Positions 28,824-37,331 of a stretch of 64,000 nucleotides of DNA are shown piece after piece (position 1 is the first letter of the stretch; every line of letters starts with the position of its first letter). The translations under genes were made by a program, and so were the position numbers. Origin of the DNA: JAJPKK01 sp035311445 (GTDB taxonomy: Bacteria > Pseudomonadota > Alphaproteobacteria > Rhizobiales > Xanthobacteraceae); assembly GCA_035311445.1 (NCBI GenBank), contig DATGCX010000027.1:10815-74814 (forward strand), written 5' to 3'. The notes beneath the pieces are model-generated. The model searched no databases, was not told where the DNA came from, and saw only the letters and a list, made by a program, of their open reading frames with translations.

Positions 28824-30197
28824 GGCATCACTGGCCGGCGGCTTGAATTGGCATTGGCACGACGTTGGCGGCCGTGTCGTTTCACCACAGGCCCACCACA
28901 GCAGCGTGCCCATGCCTCCATCATTCGCCGCCGCTTCTTAAACATGTCGGTCCGGCGATATGCTTCCTCCGTTTTGCTATCGAGCCGGTGCGCCAGCGCA
29001 ACCTCAATCATGTCCCGCGGATACGCCTCGATGAGTTCACCGCGCTTGGCCGCCTCGACAATTTCCTCCGGCGTTGGCGCCCAATCCGTTGCCCAATCCT
29101 TGAACGAAGATCGGAAACCGTGGGGAACGACCTCACGATTGTTCTGCTTCGGATCGACCCATAACGGCAGCCCGGCCTTCTCTCGCGCCTCGTTCATGCG
29201 CCGGATGACTTCGGAAAGTGCCATGTCGGACAGCGGATCATCGGCTTTGTCGCCCGGAAAGACGTAATCGTTCTGGCGGACGCTCCGCATATACTCGATA
29301 ACCGCGAGCGCAGGCGCCGTGAGCGGCACACGGTGTTCCCGCTCACCCTTCATCCGACGCGGCGGAACGGTCCACACCTTGTCCGCGGTGTCGATTTCGC
29401 CTTTCCACGGTATTCCGCGGGACTCCGCACTACGGGCCGCGGTCAGGATGGTAAATTCCAACGCCTTCGCGGCTAATCCCTCCTGGGCGCGGAGCTCGGC
29501 CATGAATTGCGGGATTTGTGCATAAGGTAACGCTGGATGATGCTCGACCTTGTGGACCTTGCTCCGGGCGGGCAGCAGGTGGTCGAGGTGCCCCAGCCAA
29601 TGCGCCGGATTATCATCGCTGCGGTGCTTGTTGACCTTGGCCCAATCGAGGATCTTTTCGATCCGCCCCCCGCACGCGGCTTGCCGTCTCGTTCTTCTCC
29701 GCCCAGATGGGTTGCAGGATCTGCATCACTAGGCCGGTATCGACATCCTGAACCGGCAGCTTCCCGATGATCGGATGGACGTAAGTCGCAAGCGTGTTGT
29801 GCCATTGTTGCCGGTGCTTCGCGTTGCGCCATCCGGCCTCGTGCGCCTTCATGTACTCCGTGGCGCACCACGCGAATGTGACCGACTTCGCCTTGTCGGA
29901 CTGCTGTGCAGCGCGCTCGGCCATGCGGGCTTCGATGGGATCTCTGCCCTCCTTGAGGAGCTTCCGGCAGCGCTCGGCCTTTTCGCGGGCCTCACTGAGA
30001 CCGATGGTATTGAGCGAACCCAGCCCCATCTGACGCTCCTTGCCCTTCAGGGCGAATCGGAACAGCCAGCTTTTGTTGAGTTGCCCTTCTGCCTTGCCGG
30101 CGGTGACTTGGAGGTACAGCCCGCCACCATCAGCGTGCATTCCGGGCTTTGCGTGTCTCACTTTGGCCGATGACAGTTGCTCTGTCTGCCGTGCCAT
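28715..30197 (-). pseudogene. P4-type tyrosine integrase, frameshifted at a homopolymer
   Basis: The start is the ATG at 30195-30197. The N-terminal arm-binding domain (DUF4102) is clear: KVRHAKPGMHADGGGLYLQV. The frame breaks at six C on the plus strand (29666-29671, where five would keep frame), after SRVRG; the other frame then continues IEKILDWAKVNKHR to the catalytic core. Catalytic residues include Arg in TAARSAESRGI, His-x-x-Arg as VPHGFRSSF and Tyr in EEAYRRTD. All conserved residues exist once the one-base shift is allowed. The gene is 160 bp from the 3' end of tRNA-Ser, the classic site for this family. It may be intact in reality if the extra base is an error. Confidence 0.75.
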
Positions 30198-30356
30198 CTT
30201 GTGTACCCCCGCTGTTCGTGTTACCCACGTCCCAACCCGCGCTGAATGTGGGTACATCGGAGGACATCCAGAGACAAGCAAGAACAATTGGATTGTGGAT
30301 TATGCAGGGTTTTCAGAAGCTTTTTGGACGTTGGTGGGCGGTCAGAAACGGAAACC

Positions 30357-30446
30357 TGGCGGAGAGGGAGGGATTCGAACCCCCGATACGGTTGCCCGTA
30401 TGCCGCATTTCGAGTGCGGTGCATTCAACCACTCTGCCACCTCTCC
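30357..30446 (-). tRNA. tRNA-Ser (anticodon CGA)
   Basis: Read on the minus strand: acceptor GGAGAGG paired with CCTCTCC, D-arm GGCAGAGTGGTTGAATGC, anticodon loop CTCGAAA giving CGA, a long variable arm typical of serine tRNAs, and T-arm GGTTCGAATCC. The encoded end GCCA follows. The 3' end faces the integrase gene, so this tRNA is the probable attachment site of the element at 25.8-30.2 kb. Confidence 0.95.
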
Positions 30447-30819
30447 GTACGGCTGAAATCGAGAAATGAATTCAATTGTTAGCTATCGAAACTCCCTGCC
30501 CGGAGCGAATTGATGCTGTCGCAATGCGGACGGGTTGGATTCCCGGCCACCGCCTTATAGCACCCCGAGAACTTCCGTCGAGTCACGGCGCTGTCTGGTG
30601 CCGGCACTGTCCGACGTGGCAAATTGACCATATCGCGAAAACGCGAGGTGACCCGCCAAAAGGACACAAAGGGCATCGAACTTCCATATGCGCCGGTCCA
30701 CTTCCGACCGCAACGCATCTTCTGCGCGATCGGGCCGCCGCTAACCAGTGATGTCGGTGCTTGTGGGAGGTAGAATTCGCGCCTATGTGATCCTCGGAGT
30801 ATGCAAGAGATGCCCAGTG
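30447..30819. other. Intergenic stretch upstream of the tRNA-Ser gene, no gene seen
   Basis: About 370 bp. It should contain the tRNA promoter. Only short frames without any signature are present. Confidence 0.4.
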
Positions 30820-30984
30820 ATGGACAGCGCTGCCTCACCGATGCTGACGCGATTTAGGCCCACCATCTGGGTGAGCGCTGCGGTCCTTGGTGCGCTGGCG
30901 GGCGGGACCATCCTCATGTGGGTCCATTATGGTAGTGCGACGTTCTTCGAGATGATCATTGCCGGGCTGGTGGCCTGTTTTTGA
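30820..30984 (+). CDS. Small membrane protein upstream of SCO1
   Basis: 54 residues from the ATG at 30820. A single or paired hydrophobic segment covers most of the protein (PTIWVSAAVLGALAGGTIL then FFEMIIAGLVACF). It ends 39 bp before the SCO1 gene on the same strand, so it probably belongs with that copper-delivery gene. No family name was recognised and the call rests on position and hydrophobicity. Confidence 0.45.
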   Translation: MDSAASPMLTRFRPTIWVSAAVLGALAGGTILMWVHYGSATFFEMIIAGLVACF

Positions 30985-31022
30985 ATGCAGCACGGAAAAC
31001 GCTGGATCACGAGGGCAAACGT

Positions 31023-31622
31023 ATGAACGCACGGGTGTCGCGGCTGCTGGTAATATTCACGGCGTTCTTTGCCGGCCTCGCGTTGTGCCTCGGCGTCATC
31101 CTGTTTGTCGGCGGTCGCGGCGCCGGAAACGGAGTCATTCAGGCGGCACCGATCGGCGGATCGTTTCACCTGATCGATCAGGACGGCCATTCGTTCAGCG
31201 ACCAGGATCTCAAGGGCAAGACATTTCTGGTATTCTTTGGGTTCACCCACTGTCCGGATGTGTGCCCGACCACCCTGTTCGAGATGTCCGAGGTCATGCG
31301 CAAGCTCGGGCCGGACGCCAACCGCACGGCGGCGCTGTTCATCTCGGTCGATCCGGAACGCGACACGCCGGAGGCAATGAAAGATTATCTGGCAAGCTTC
31401 GACCCGCATGTACGCGGGCTCACTGGCGATTCCGCCGCCCTGGCGGCAGTGGCGAAGGCCTATCGGGTCTACTATAAGAAGGTGCCGCTCGAAGGCGACG
31501 ACTACACCATGGACCACACGGCGATCGTCTACCTGATGGACAAGGAGGGGCGGTTCGTTTCTCCCTTCAATATGAAACGCACTGCGGAGGTCGCGGCCGC
31601 CGACCTGCGCAAGCGTCTTTGA
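31023..31622 (+). CDS. SCO1/SenC family copper chaperone
   Basis: 199 residues from the ATG at 31023 (GAGGG 8 nt upstream; a TTG at 30981 is less likely). An N-terminal membrane anchor (LLVIFTAFFAGLALCLGVIL) is followed by a thioredoxin fold. The copper ligands are present: CPDVC in FGFTHCPDVCPTT and the distal His in YTMDHTAIVYLMD. SCO1 proteins deliver copper to the CuA site of cytochrome c oxidase on the periplasmic side. No oxidase gene is in the window. Confidence 0.92.
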   Translation: MNARVSRLLVIFTAFFAGLALCLGVILFVGGRGAGNGVIQAAPIGGSFHLIDQDGHSFSDQDLKGKTFLVFFGFTHCPDVCPTTLFEMSEVMRKLGPDANRTAALFISVDPERDTPEAMKDYLASFDPHVRGLTGDSAALAAVAKAYRVYYKKVPLEGDDYTMDHTAIVYLMDKEGRFVSPFNMKRTAEVAAADLRKRL

Positions 31623-31641
31623 GGATTGCGCAAGTTGCGAA

Positions 31642-32538
31642 ATGGTCGGCGGCAAAATGGTGGTACGACATCAGACGAAATGGATCGCCCTCCTGGCTTG
31701 TTGCGGATTCGTGGCGCTCACTGATGCCCCGCCCGCGTTCGCTCAAATGGCGGCCGCAAACCGGCCGACCACGTCGGCCGTGGTGCCGGGCTTCTGGGAC
31801 CCGCGCCGCCGTCCCGAGCGACCGGACCTCGCGCGCCTTGCCGCCGTGCGGTTCATGACGGAAGTCGACTATCCGCCGTTCAATTTTGCCGGGCCCGATG
31901 GCAATCCGGTCGGCTTCAATGTGGACCTGGCGCGGATGGTCTGCGAGGAACTCAAGGTCACCTGCACGGTGCAGATGCGGCGCTTCGACACACTGTTCGA
32001 TGCGCTTGACGCAAACCGCGGCGACGCAGTGATTGCCTCGATCGCGGTCACCGAGCAAACCCGCCGGCGCGCCGATTTCTCCGATCCCTATTATCGACCT
32101 TCCGCCCGCTTCGTCGCCCGGCGCGATGCCTCGATCGAGGCAATCACGCCTGAGGCGATCGAGGGCAAGAAGGTCGCCGTCCTCGCCGGTTCAGCCCACG
32201 AGCAGTATCTGCGCACGCTCTTCACCGAGGTGGACGTGCGAGGCTTTTCGGATGCCGAGGCGGCGCGCGAAGCGTTGCGTCGGGGCGAGGTGGATTTCCT
32301 GTTCGGCGACGGCTTTGCGCTGTCGTTCTGGCTCAATGGCGCGAGTTCCGAGGGCTGCTGCGCGTTCGCGGGCGGGCCGTTCGTGGAAAGCCGCTATTTC
32401 GGCGAAGGGATCGGGGTCGCGGTCAAGCGCGGCAACGACACCTTGCGCCGGGCCGTCAACTGGGCGCTGTTCCGCATCTGGGAAACCGGCCGCTTCACGG
32501 ATCTTTGGTTGCGATATTTCCCGATCAGCCCGTTTTGA
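31642..32538 (+). CDS. Amino-acid-type ABC substrate-binding protein (SBP family 3)
   Basis: 298 residues with an export signal (WIALLACCGFVALTDAPPAF, then AQ). The family-3 fold is shown by VRFMTEVDYPPFNFAGPDGN, VGFNVDLARMVCEEL, GDAVIASIAVTEQTRR and the YYRPSARFVAR loop. There is a 40-residue Pro/Arg-rich linker before the domain. It starts 19 bp after the SCO1 gene. No permease or ATPase is nearby, so it is an orphan; it may work with a distant transporter or act as a sensor domain relative. Confidence 0.85.
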   Translation: MVGGKMVVRHQTKWIALLACCGFVALTDAPPAFAQMAAANRPTTSAVVPGFWDPRRRPERPDLARLAAVRFMTEVDYPPFNFAGPDGNPVGFNVDLARMVCEELKVTCTVQMRRFDTLFDALDANRGDAVIASIAVTEQTRRRADFSDPYYRPSARFVARRDASIEAITPEAIEGKKVAVLAGSAHEQYLRTLFTEVDVRGFSDAEAAREALRRGEVDFLFGDGFALSFWLNGASSEGCCAFAGGPFVESRYFGEGIGVAVKRGNDTLRRAVNWALFRIWETGRFTDLWLRYFPISPF

Positions 32539-33081
32539 CAGCCTGAGCTTTTTGCAACGATATAATCGCTTCGATTGTTGCGACAGGCGTAGCAAACTCC
32601 CCTCGCCCGCTTGCAGCCCCCAAGGGAGGTGGCGATGACATCCCGCCAGTCAGCCATATAGGTCTAGTCGCTTCGGCAGCGCTCGCGTCAATTCGGCGGG
32701 GCAGATCAAGCGCGTTGCGGGCATCTTCCGGGTCCAGCGGGGGCAGGGAATTCTTTCGTTCCGGCACGGAATTTGTCGCGCCGGCGCCGACAATCCATCG
32801 ATCGGGTAGGGAGCGGGAGCGCCACGAAACTTTTCCCACGCTTGAGCATTTCTGTATTTTCCGTTGGTCGAAGATGCATGGCCGACAATCGCATACCTGA
32901 AAATGGGGCTTTCGGGACCTCCCTTGGGGCTTGTCCGACGGCCCCGTGATGGTCCTGCAAAACGCTGGCGGAAGTGCAAGTGGCCAATTGCGAACCGGCA
33001 TCGCCACTTGCATGCGGCATCCAAACGATGGCGGATCCGCCGCGCAACGAAGTGACGCAGCACGGAACGAAGTGACACAGC
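32539..33081. other. Intergenic stretch, no supported gene
   Basis: About 540 bp. Frames exist on the minus strand (part of 32525-33013), but codon pattern and start context are poor and no domain is recognised. Confidence 0.4.
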
Positions 33082-34386
33082 ATGGGCCGTAGTCGACTTG
33101 AGGTCATCATCATAGGCGCAGGCACGGGGGGACTGTGCCTGGCGCAAGGATTGGCGGCGGACAATGTCGCGGTCCGGGTGTTTGAACGAGATCGTTCGCC
33201 GGCCGATCGGTTGCAAGGTTATCGATTGGGCATCAGTGCGGGGGGCAGCAGAGCCCTTCAGAGTTGCCTGCCGGATGCGTTGTTCAAAAAGTTCGTTGCA
33301 AGTTCGGCCAAGCCGAGCAGGTCCGTCAGTTTCCTCGATCATCGGTTGAATCGCCTGCTGGTCATCGACCTTCCAAGAATCCGTCACGCGACCGTGGACA
33401 ACGATCGGCCGGTGAGCCGGGTCGCACTGCGCCGCGTCCTGCTCGATGGGCTCGACGACGTCGTTCATTACGGCAAGAGGTTCATTGCGTTCGAGGATGC
33501 GCCCGGGGGCGCCGTGACGGCTCATTTTGAGGACGGATCGAGTGCGACGGGAGATGTACTGATCGGCGCCGACGGAGCGGGCTCACGTGTTCGGGGTCAG
33601 CTCCTGCCGCAAGCCAAGCGGGTCGACACCGGAATCATGATTATATCCGGGAAACTTGGCCTGAGAGAGAGCGTGCGCGAGAGAACGCCGCCGGCAATCT
33701 GGCGCGGACCGACCCTGATATTCGGCTCAAAAGGTCGTTTCATGTTCGCAAACGCCGTCGAATACGAGGACGCGGGTAGGCAGCCTGCGGCCGCGCGCAA
33801 TATGGACGGATGTGACATAAATCGCGACGATTTTCGATCGGATGATCGCGACGAGTATGTCATGTGGGGCTTTTCGGCCCGCCGCGAGGGATTTGCTCCA
33901 CTCAGAAACCTTGAGTCGTTCGGCGGCGATGATTTGAAAGCCTCGGTGCTTGCACTGACAGAGGATTGGCATCCAAAGGTTCGGTACATGGTGCGCCGGG
34001 CGGATGCTTCCACTGTCACAGCCTTTCCTGCAAAAACCTCCGTTCCGATTCCCCCGTGGCGCACGCGCAACGTCACACTTCTCGGGGATGCCATTCACAA
34101 TATGACCCCGTTCCGTGGAATCGGCGCTAACATCGCCTTGCGCGATGCAGCCGCGCTACGGAAAGCCCTCGTAGCGGTCGATCGCGGCGAGCAGGACCTG
34201 ATCCCTACGCTCGCCCAGTACGAACGAGAAATGATTGATTATGGATTTGGGGCCGTTCGCGCATCACTCAAGGAAATGGAACGTCTCCATGCTGAAAACA
34301 ACCTGGCACGCGCCGTCACCAAGACTGTCTTCCGCGCGGTCGATCTGATTCCTCCCCTCAAGAATGCGTTTCATGGCAGCCCATAA
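33082..34386 (+). CDS. FAD-dependent monooxygenase (PHBH/UbiH fold)
   Basis: 434 residues. The dinucleotide-binding motif GAGTGG is in VIIIGAGTGGLCLAQGLAAD near residues 9-28, the DG motif in DVLIGADGAGSRVR near 160, and the GD motif in LLGDAIHNMTPFRGIGAN near 335-352. This is the group-A flavoprotein hydroxylase class, which hydroxylates aromatic or polyketide-like substrates using NAD(P)H and oxygen. The substrate is unknown. A gap of 121 bp separates it from the AhpD-like gene. Confidence 0.88.
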   Translation: MGRSRLEVIIIGAGTGGLCLAQGLAADNVAVRVFERDRSPADRLQGYRLGISAGGSRALQSCLPDALFKKFVASSAKPSRSVSFLDHRLNRLLVIDLPRIRHATVDNDRPVSRVALRRVLLDGLDDVVHYGKRFIAFEDAPGGAVTAHFEDGSSATGDVLIGADGAGSRVRGQLLPQAKRVDTGIMIISGKLGLRESVRERTPPAIWRGPTLIFGSKGRFMFANAVEYEDAGRQPAAARNMDGCDINRDDFRSDDRDEYVMWGFSARREGFAPLRNLESFGGDDLKASVLALTEDWHPKVRYMVRRADASTVTAFPAKTSVPIPPWRTRNVTLLGDAIHNMTPFRGIGANIALRDAAALRKALVAVDRGEQDLIPTLAQYEREMIDYGFGAVRASLKEMERLHAENNLARAVTKTVFRAVDLIPPLKNAFHGSP

Positions 34387-34507
34387 ATTCCGCATGATGA
34401 GCTGCGCGCACGCGGAATACCAGTTTGTGAAATTTCGCATGAGCCACGGAAGGGAAGCGCCCCAAAATACAGAGGGTGAATTTTAGTTCGACTCATGGAG
34501 AAGTAGC

Positions 34508-34981
34508 ATGCATCCAAGGGCCAATTATCAAAAATCTGCTCCCGATGTCCTGCAAGGCATGCTGGCGTTGAGTGCCGTGGTGAAAAAGTCTAGTCTGGCG
34601 CCGGAGCTTATTGATCTTGTCGACTATCGTGTATCGCAGATCAACGGGTGCGCCTTTTGCCTCGACATGCACTCGAAAGATCTCAGGGCGCGCGGCGAGA
34701 CGGAACAACGGCTTTACATGGTCAGCGCCTGGCGCGATGCGCCGCATCTCTATAGCAGTCGTGAGCGTGCGGCCCTTGCTTGGGCTGAAGCTGTGACCCG
34801 TCTCGTAGATCAGGAAGTTCCCGACGACGTGTATGACCAAGCGCGTGCGGAATTCAGCGAAACCGAACTCGCGCAATTGACGTTGGGCGTCGTTGCGATC
34901 AACGGATGGAATCGACTGAACATCGCGTTCCATACGCCGGCCGGAAACTATAGGTCCTCTGTGAAGCGGTCGGTGGCTTAG
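34508..34981 (+). CDS. AhpD-like alkylhydroperoxidase / carboxymuconolactone decarboxylase family protein
   Basis: 157 residues. The core DYRVSQINGCAFCLDMHSKD carries the CxxC pair and the following His of the AhpD peroxidase type, and SSRERAALAWAEAVTRL is the standard helix of the family. Related proteins reduce peroxides with thiol donors. It lies on the same strand downstream of the flavin monooxygenase, an enzyme class that leaks peroxide, so a protective role is plausible but not shown. Confidence 0.88.
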   Translation: MHPRANYQKSAPDVLQGMLALSAVVKKSSLAPELIDLVDYRVSQINGCAFCLDMHSKDLRARGETEQRLYMVSAWRDAPHLYSSRERAALAWAEAVTRLVDQEVPDDVYDQARAEFSETELAQLTLGVVAINGWNRLNIAFHTPAGNYRSSVKRSVA

Positions 34982-35418
34982 AAGCCCGCCCGGCCGCAAG
35001 TCTCGGTTTGGCGGGGTTTGATGTGAGCCGTCCCGCCAGGGACGCACGTGTAGCGTGTAGAGTCAACCCTTGATGGTCGCCCCATTCGTCGCATCCAGCA
35101 ACGGGGCGGCCCCAAGGGTCGCCACTACAGCGGACGATGTGCTACAACACCGCTTGTACGGCCGCTCCAATGTCATGGGCCTGATCGGCCCTCAAATCAT
35201 ATTGGCTCAAGCGATCGGCTAGCCCTGAGAAGCCGTCCAACGTCATCGGAAACTACTCTGCCCTAGCGATTTTGAATGAGGCTGTTGGAGGTTGGGAATA
35301 TATACCATAGTGGATTATAGATTGGGAAAACAACTGCCGTTGTAATCGTGTTTTACTCGTGTTGATATATTTTCGACGCTCCGAAAGAATAACGGCTGTA
35401 AGTGAAATCGATCGTGTC
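34982..35418. other. Intergenic stretch, AT-rich near its 3' end
   Basis: About 435 bp with no convincing gene. The region 35280-35420 is distinctly AT-rich compared with the rest of the window and probably holds the promoter of the next gene. At 35110-35130, GGCCCCAAGGGTCGCC resembles half of the palindrome at 37028. Confidence 0.4.
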
Positions 35419-36450
35419 ATGAAGACGTCATTATGTGGTTTTCGTGTTTTGCGGGTCCGCGGTGCCGGTCTCCAGCATGCTTTGTGGCACACTCGTATTC
35501 CTAAACTCATCGCCTGTGCGATCATTTCGGTCGCATCCCAAGCGCAAGCTAATGAGCACGCTCGTACTGCGGCGACCGACCTTGAGGCCCAGATCGCCGA
35601 ACTCAAAGCCAAAACGGCAGAACTCGTCGCGCGCGATCCTGCGCGTCTCGATGCGCTATCATCGCCGCAACGCCTTGCCGCTCCTCCGGCCGTGCGGAGG
35701 GTACCTGATGCTCTGACGGAATTCAGAGATTGCACCGATTGTCCACCGATGGTGGTGATCCCAGCGGGTGAATTCACGATGGGTTCGCCGCCCGCTGAGC
35801 TGGGGGCCGAAGCCCAGCGCCGTGTCATCATTTCGACTCCGTTCGCCGTCAGCAAATTTGAAATCACGTTTGACGAATGGGACGCGTGCTTGAAGGCGGG
35901 CGGTTGCGGCGGTTACCGGCCAGACGACGAGGGATGGGGACGTGGAGAACGTCCCGTGATCAACATTTCCTGGGAAGACGGCCAAGCCTATGCGAATTGG
36001 CTCAGCCATAAAACCGGCAAGCCCTATCGGCTGCTGTCTGAGGCAGAATGGGAATATGCCGCACGGGCGGGCACCACCACGCCGTTTTCTCACGGAAACA
36101 GCGTCTTGCCGAGCGAGGCCAACTACAACGGCAGCACTGATGGGTCGGGTCCGTCGGACGTGAATCGACAGCGCACGATGCCGGTCGGAAGCTTTCCGGC
36201 TAACGGATTCGGTCTTCACGACATGCACGGCAATGTCTCCGAATGGGTAGAAGACTGCTGGCAGGATGAGTACTCGGCGAGAACGCCGGCGGACGGGTCG
36301 GCCTGGCTCGAAGGCAACTGCAATGGTCGCGTGGTGCGCGGGGGATCGTGGGAAGACAGTCAAACCGAGCTTCGTTCAGCGGCCCGCACCGGCGGCAACA
36401 AGGAGGACCGATTTTATACTGACGGCCTGCGCATCGCGAGAAGTCTCTAA
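35419..36450 (+). CDS. Secreted formylglycine-generating-enzyme (SUMF1) domain protein
   Basis: About 343 residues from the ATG at 35419. After a hydrophobic segment (IPKLIACAIISVASQAQA) there is a short coiled coil (DLEAQIAELKAKTAEL), then an FGE-sulfatase domain: VVIPAGEFTMGSP, PFAVSKFEITFDEWDAC, SWEDGQAYANWLSHKTGKPY, RLLSEAEWEYAARAG, GLHDMHGNVSEWVEDCW and VVRGGSWEDS. True formylglycine-generating enzymes have two active-site Cys near the C-terminus; here that region reads RSAARTGGNKEDR without Cys, so it is more likely a ligand-binding or structural member. It meets the acetyltransferase gene tail-to-tail with a 4-bp overlap. Confidence 0.82.
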   Translation: MKTSLCGFRVLRVRGAGLQHALWHTRIPKLIACAIISVASQAQANEHARTAATDLEAQIAELKAKTAELVARDPARLDALSSPQRLAAPPAVRRVPDALTEFRDCTDCPPMVVIPAGEFTMGSPPAELGAEAQRRVIISTPFAVSKFEITFDEWDACLKAGGCGGYRPDDEGWGRGERPVINISWEDGQAYANWLSHKTGKPYRLLSEAEWEYAARAGTTTPFSHGNSVLPSEANYNGSTDGSGPSDVNRQRTMPVGSFPANGFGLHDMHGNVSEWVEDCWQDEYSARTPADGSAWLEGNCNGRVVRGGSWEDSQTELRSAARTGGNKEDRFYTDGLRIARSL

Positions 36451-36926
36451 AGCTTGCGATACATCATGAGCGCATCGACAAGTCCTGACCTTGGATGCCG
36501 GAATGCTTCCGGCAACCGGCCGACGATCTTGAACCCAAACCGCTGCCACAGCGCGACGGCGCGGGTGTTGGTACACACGACGAAATTGAATTGCATGGCG
36601 ACGTATCCGGCGGCTGCCGCGTATTGCAGGGCATGCGTGCACATGGCGCTGGCGACTCCGCGCCCTTGGGCCGATGCCGCAGTCACAAACGCGCAGTTCG
36701 CCACATGGTCGCCGCCACCCGACTGATTGGGGCGGATGTAATAGGTCCCGACCACCGCGCCGTCATCGGCAACAAATACGGTGTGGCCCGGCGAGCGCCA
36801 GTAGGCGAGCGCTTCTGCCCCGGTCCAGTCGGAAGGGAGCGCGTAGGTTTCACCGGCCCGGATGATGGGCGTGATAATCTGTCGGATCGCCTCGTCATCG
36901 CCGGGAATTGCGCGTCTGACAAGCAT
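36447..36926 (-). CDS. GNAT family N-acetyltransferase
   Basis: 159 residues from the ATG at 36924-36926 (GGGA 8 nt upstream). The GNAT fold is shown by MLVRRAIPGDDEAIRQII, the beta4 strand with CAFVTAASAQGRGVASAM (the acetyl-CoA pyrophosphate loop Q-x-x-G-x-G/A), and FVVCTNTRAVALWQRFGFKI near the C-terminus. The substrate is unknown; a similar layout occurs in phosphinothricin and amino-acid acetyltransferases. The 3' end overlaps the preceding plus-strand gene tail. Confidence 0.85.
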   Translation of the reverse strand: MLVRRAIPGDDEAIRQIITPIIRAGETYALPSDWTGAEALAYWRSPGHTVFVADDGAVVGTYYIRPNQSGGGDHVANCAFVTAASAQGRGVASAMCTHALQYAAAAGYVAMQFNFVVCTNTRAVALWQRFGFKIVGRLPEAFRHPRSGLVDALMMYRKL

Positions 36927-37027
36927 ACTGGTCCCGCTAGGTGATCGCTTTAGCCATCTGATGGGATTTGGAGCGTCGATCAAGTCGCCGTGTTGGAGCC
37001 GCACGAGCGCCGTCCTCCCGCGTCGCC

Positions 37028-37079
37028 TGCAGTAGGAGCGACCCTTGTGGTCGCGACCACAAGGGTCGCCCCTACTGCA
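37028..37079. repeat. 52-bp near-perfect palindrome
   Basis: TGCAGTAGG and CCTACTGCA flank GCGACCCTTGTGGTCGC and its complement; only one base pair (37037 with 37070) is mismatched. It lies between the divergent acetyltransferase and extensin-like genes. It looks like a dispersed REP/IR-type element; a half-like copy is near 35113. Confidence 0.85.
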
Positions 37080-37331
37080 TCCTTCAGTTGGTACGAGCCC
37101 ATTGTTATCGCTTTCCTGACGGGCCGATCACTTCAGATTGGCTGAAGCGAGCGAATAGCTTCCATCCACGCTGGGTTTGGCCAGGTCGCCCGTCCGGGCC
37201 AAGGCGGCCGATGACACCATAGTGGGGCACTCCAAATGCCTTAACCATCAGCCTGACCATGGCGGATCGCTGGCGCGCTAACAGTCTAAAAGTTGGAAAG
37301 CCGTTAACGAAATCTGCCGCATTGTGGCGAC

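Noticed and set aside
32650..33525. 291-codon open frame on the minus strand
   Set aside because: Half lies antisense to the flavin monooxygenase and no domain or ribosome site supports it.
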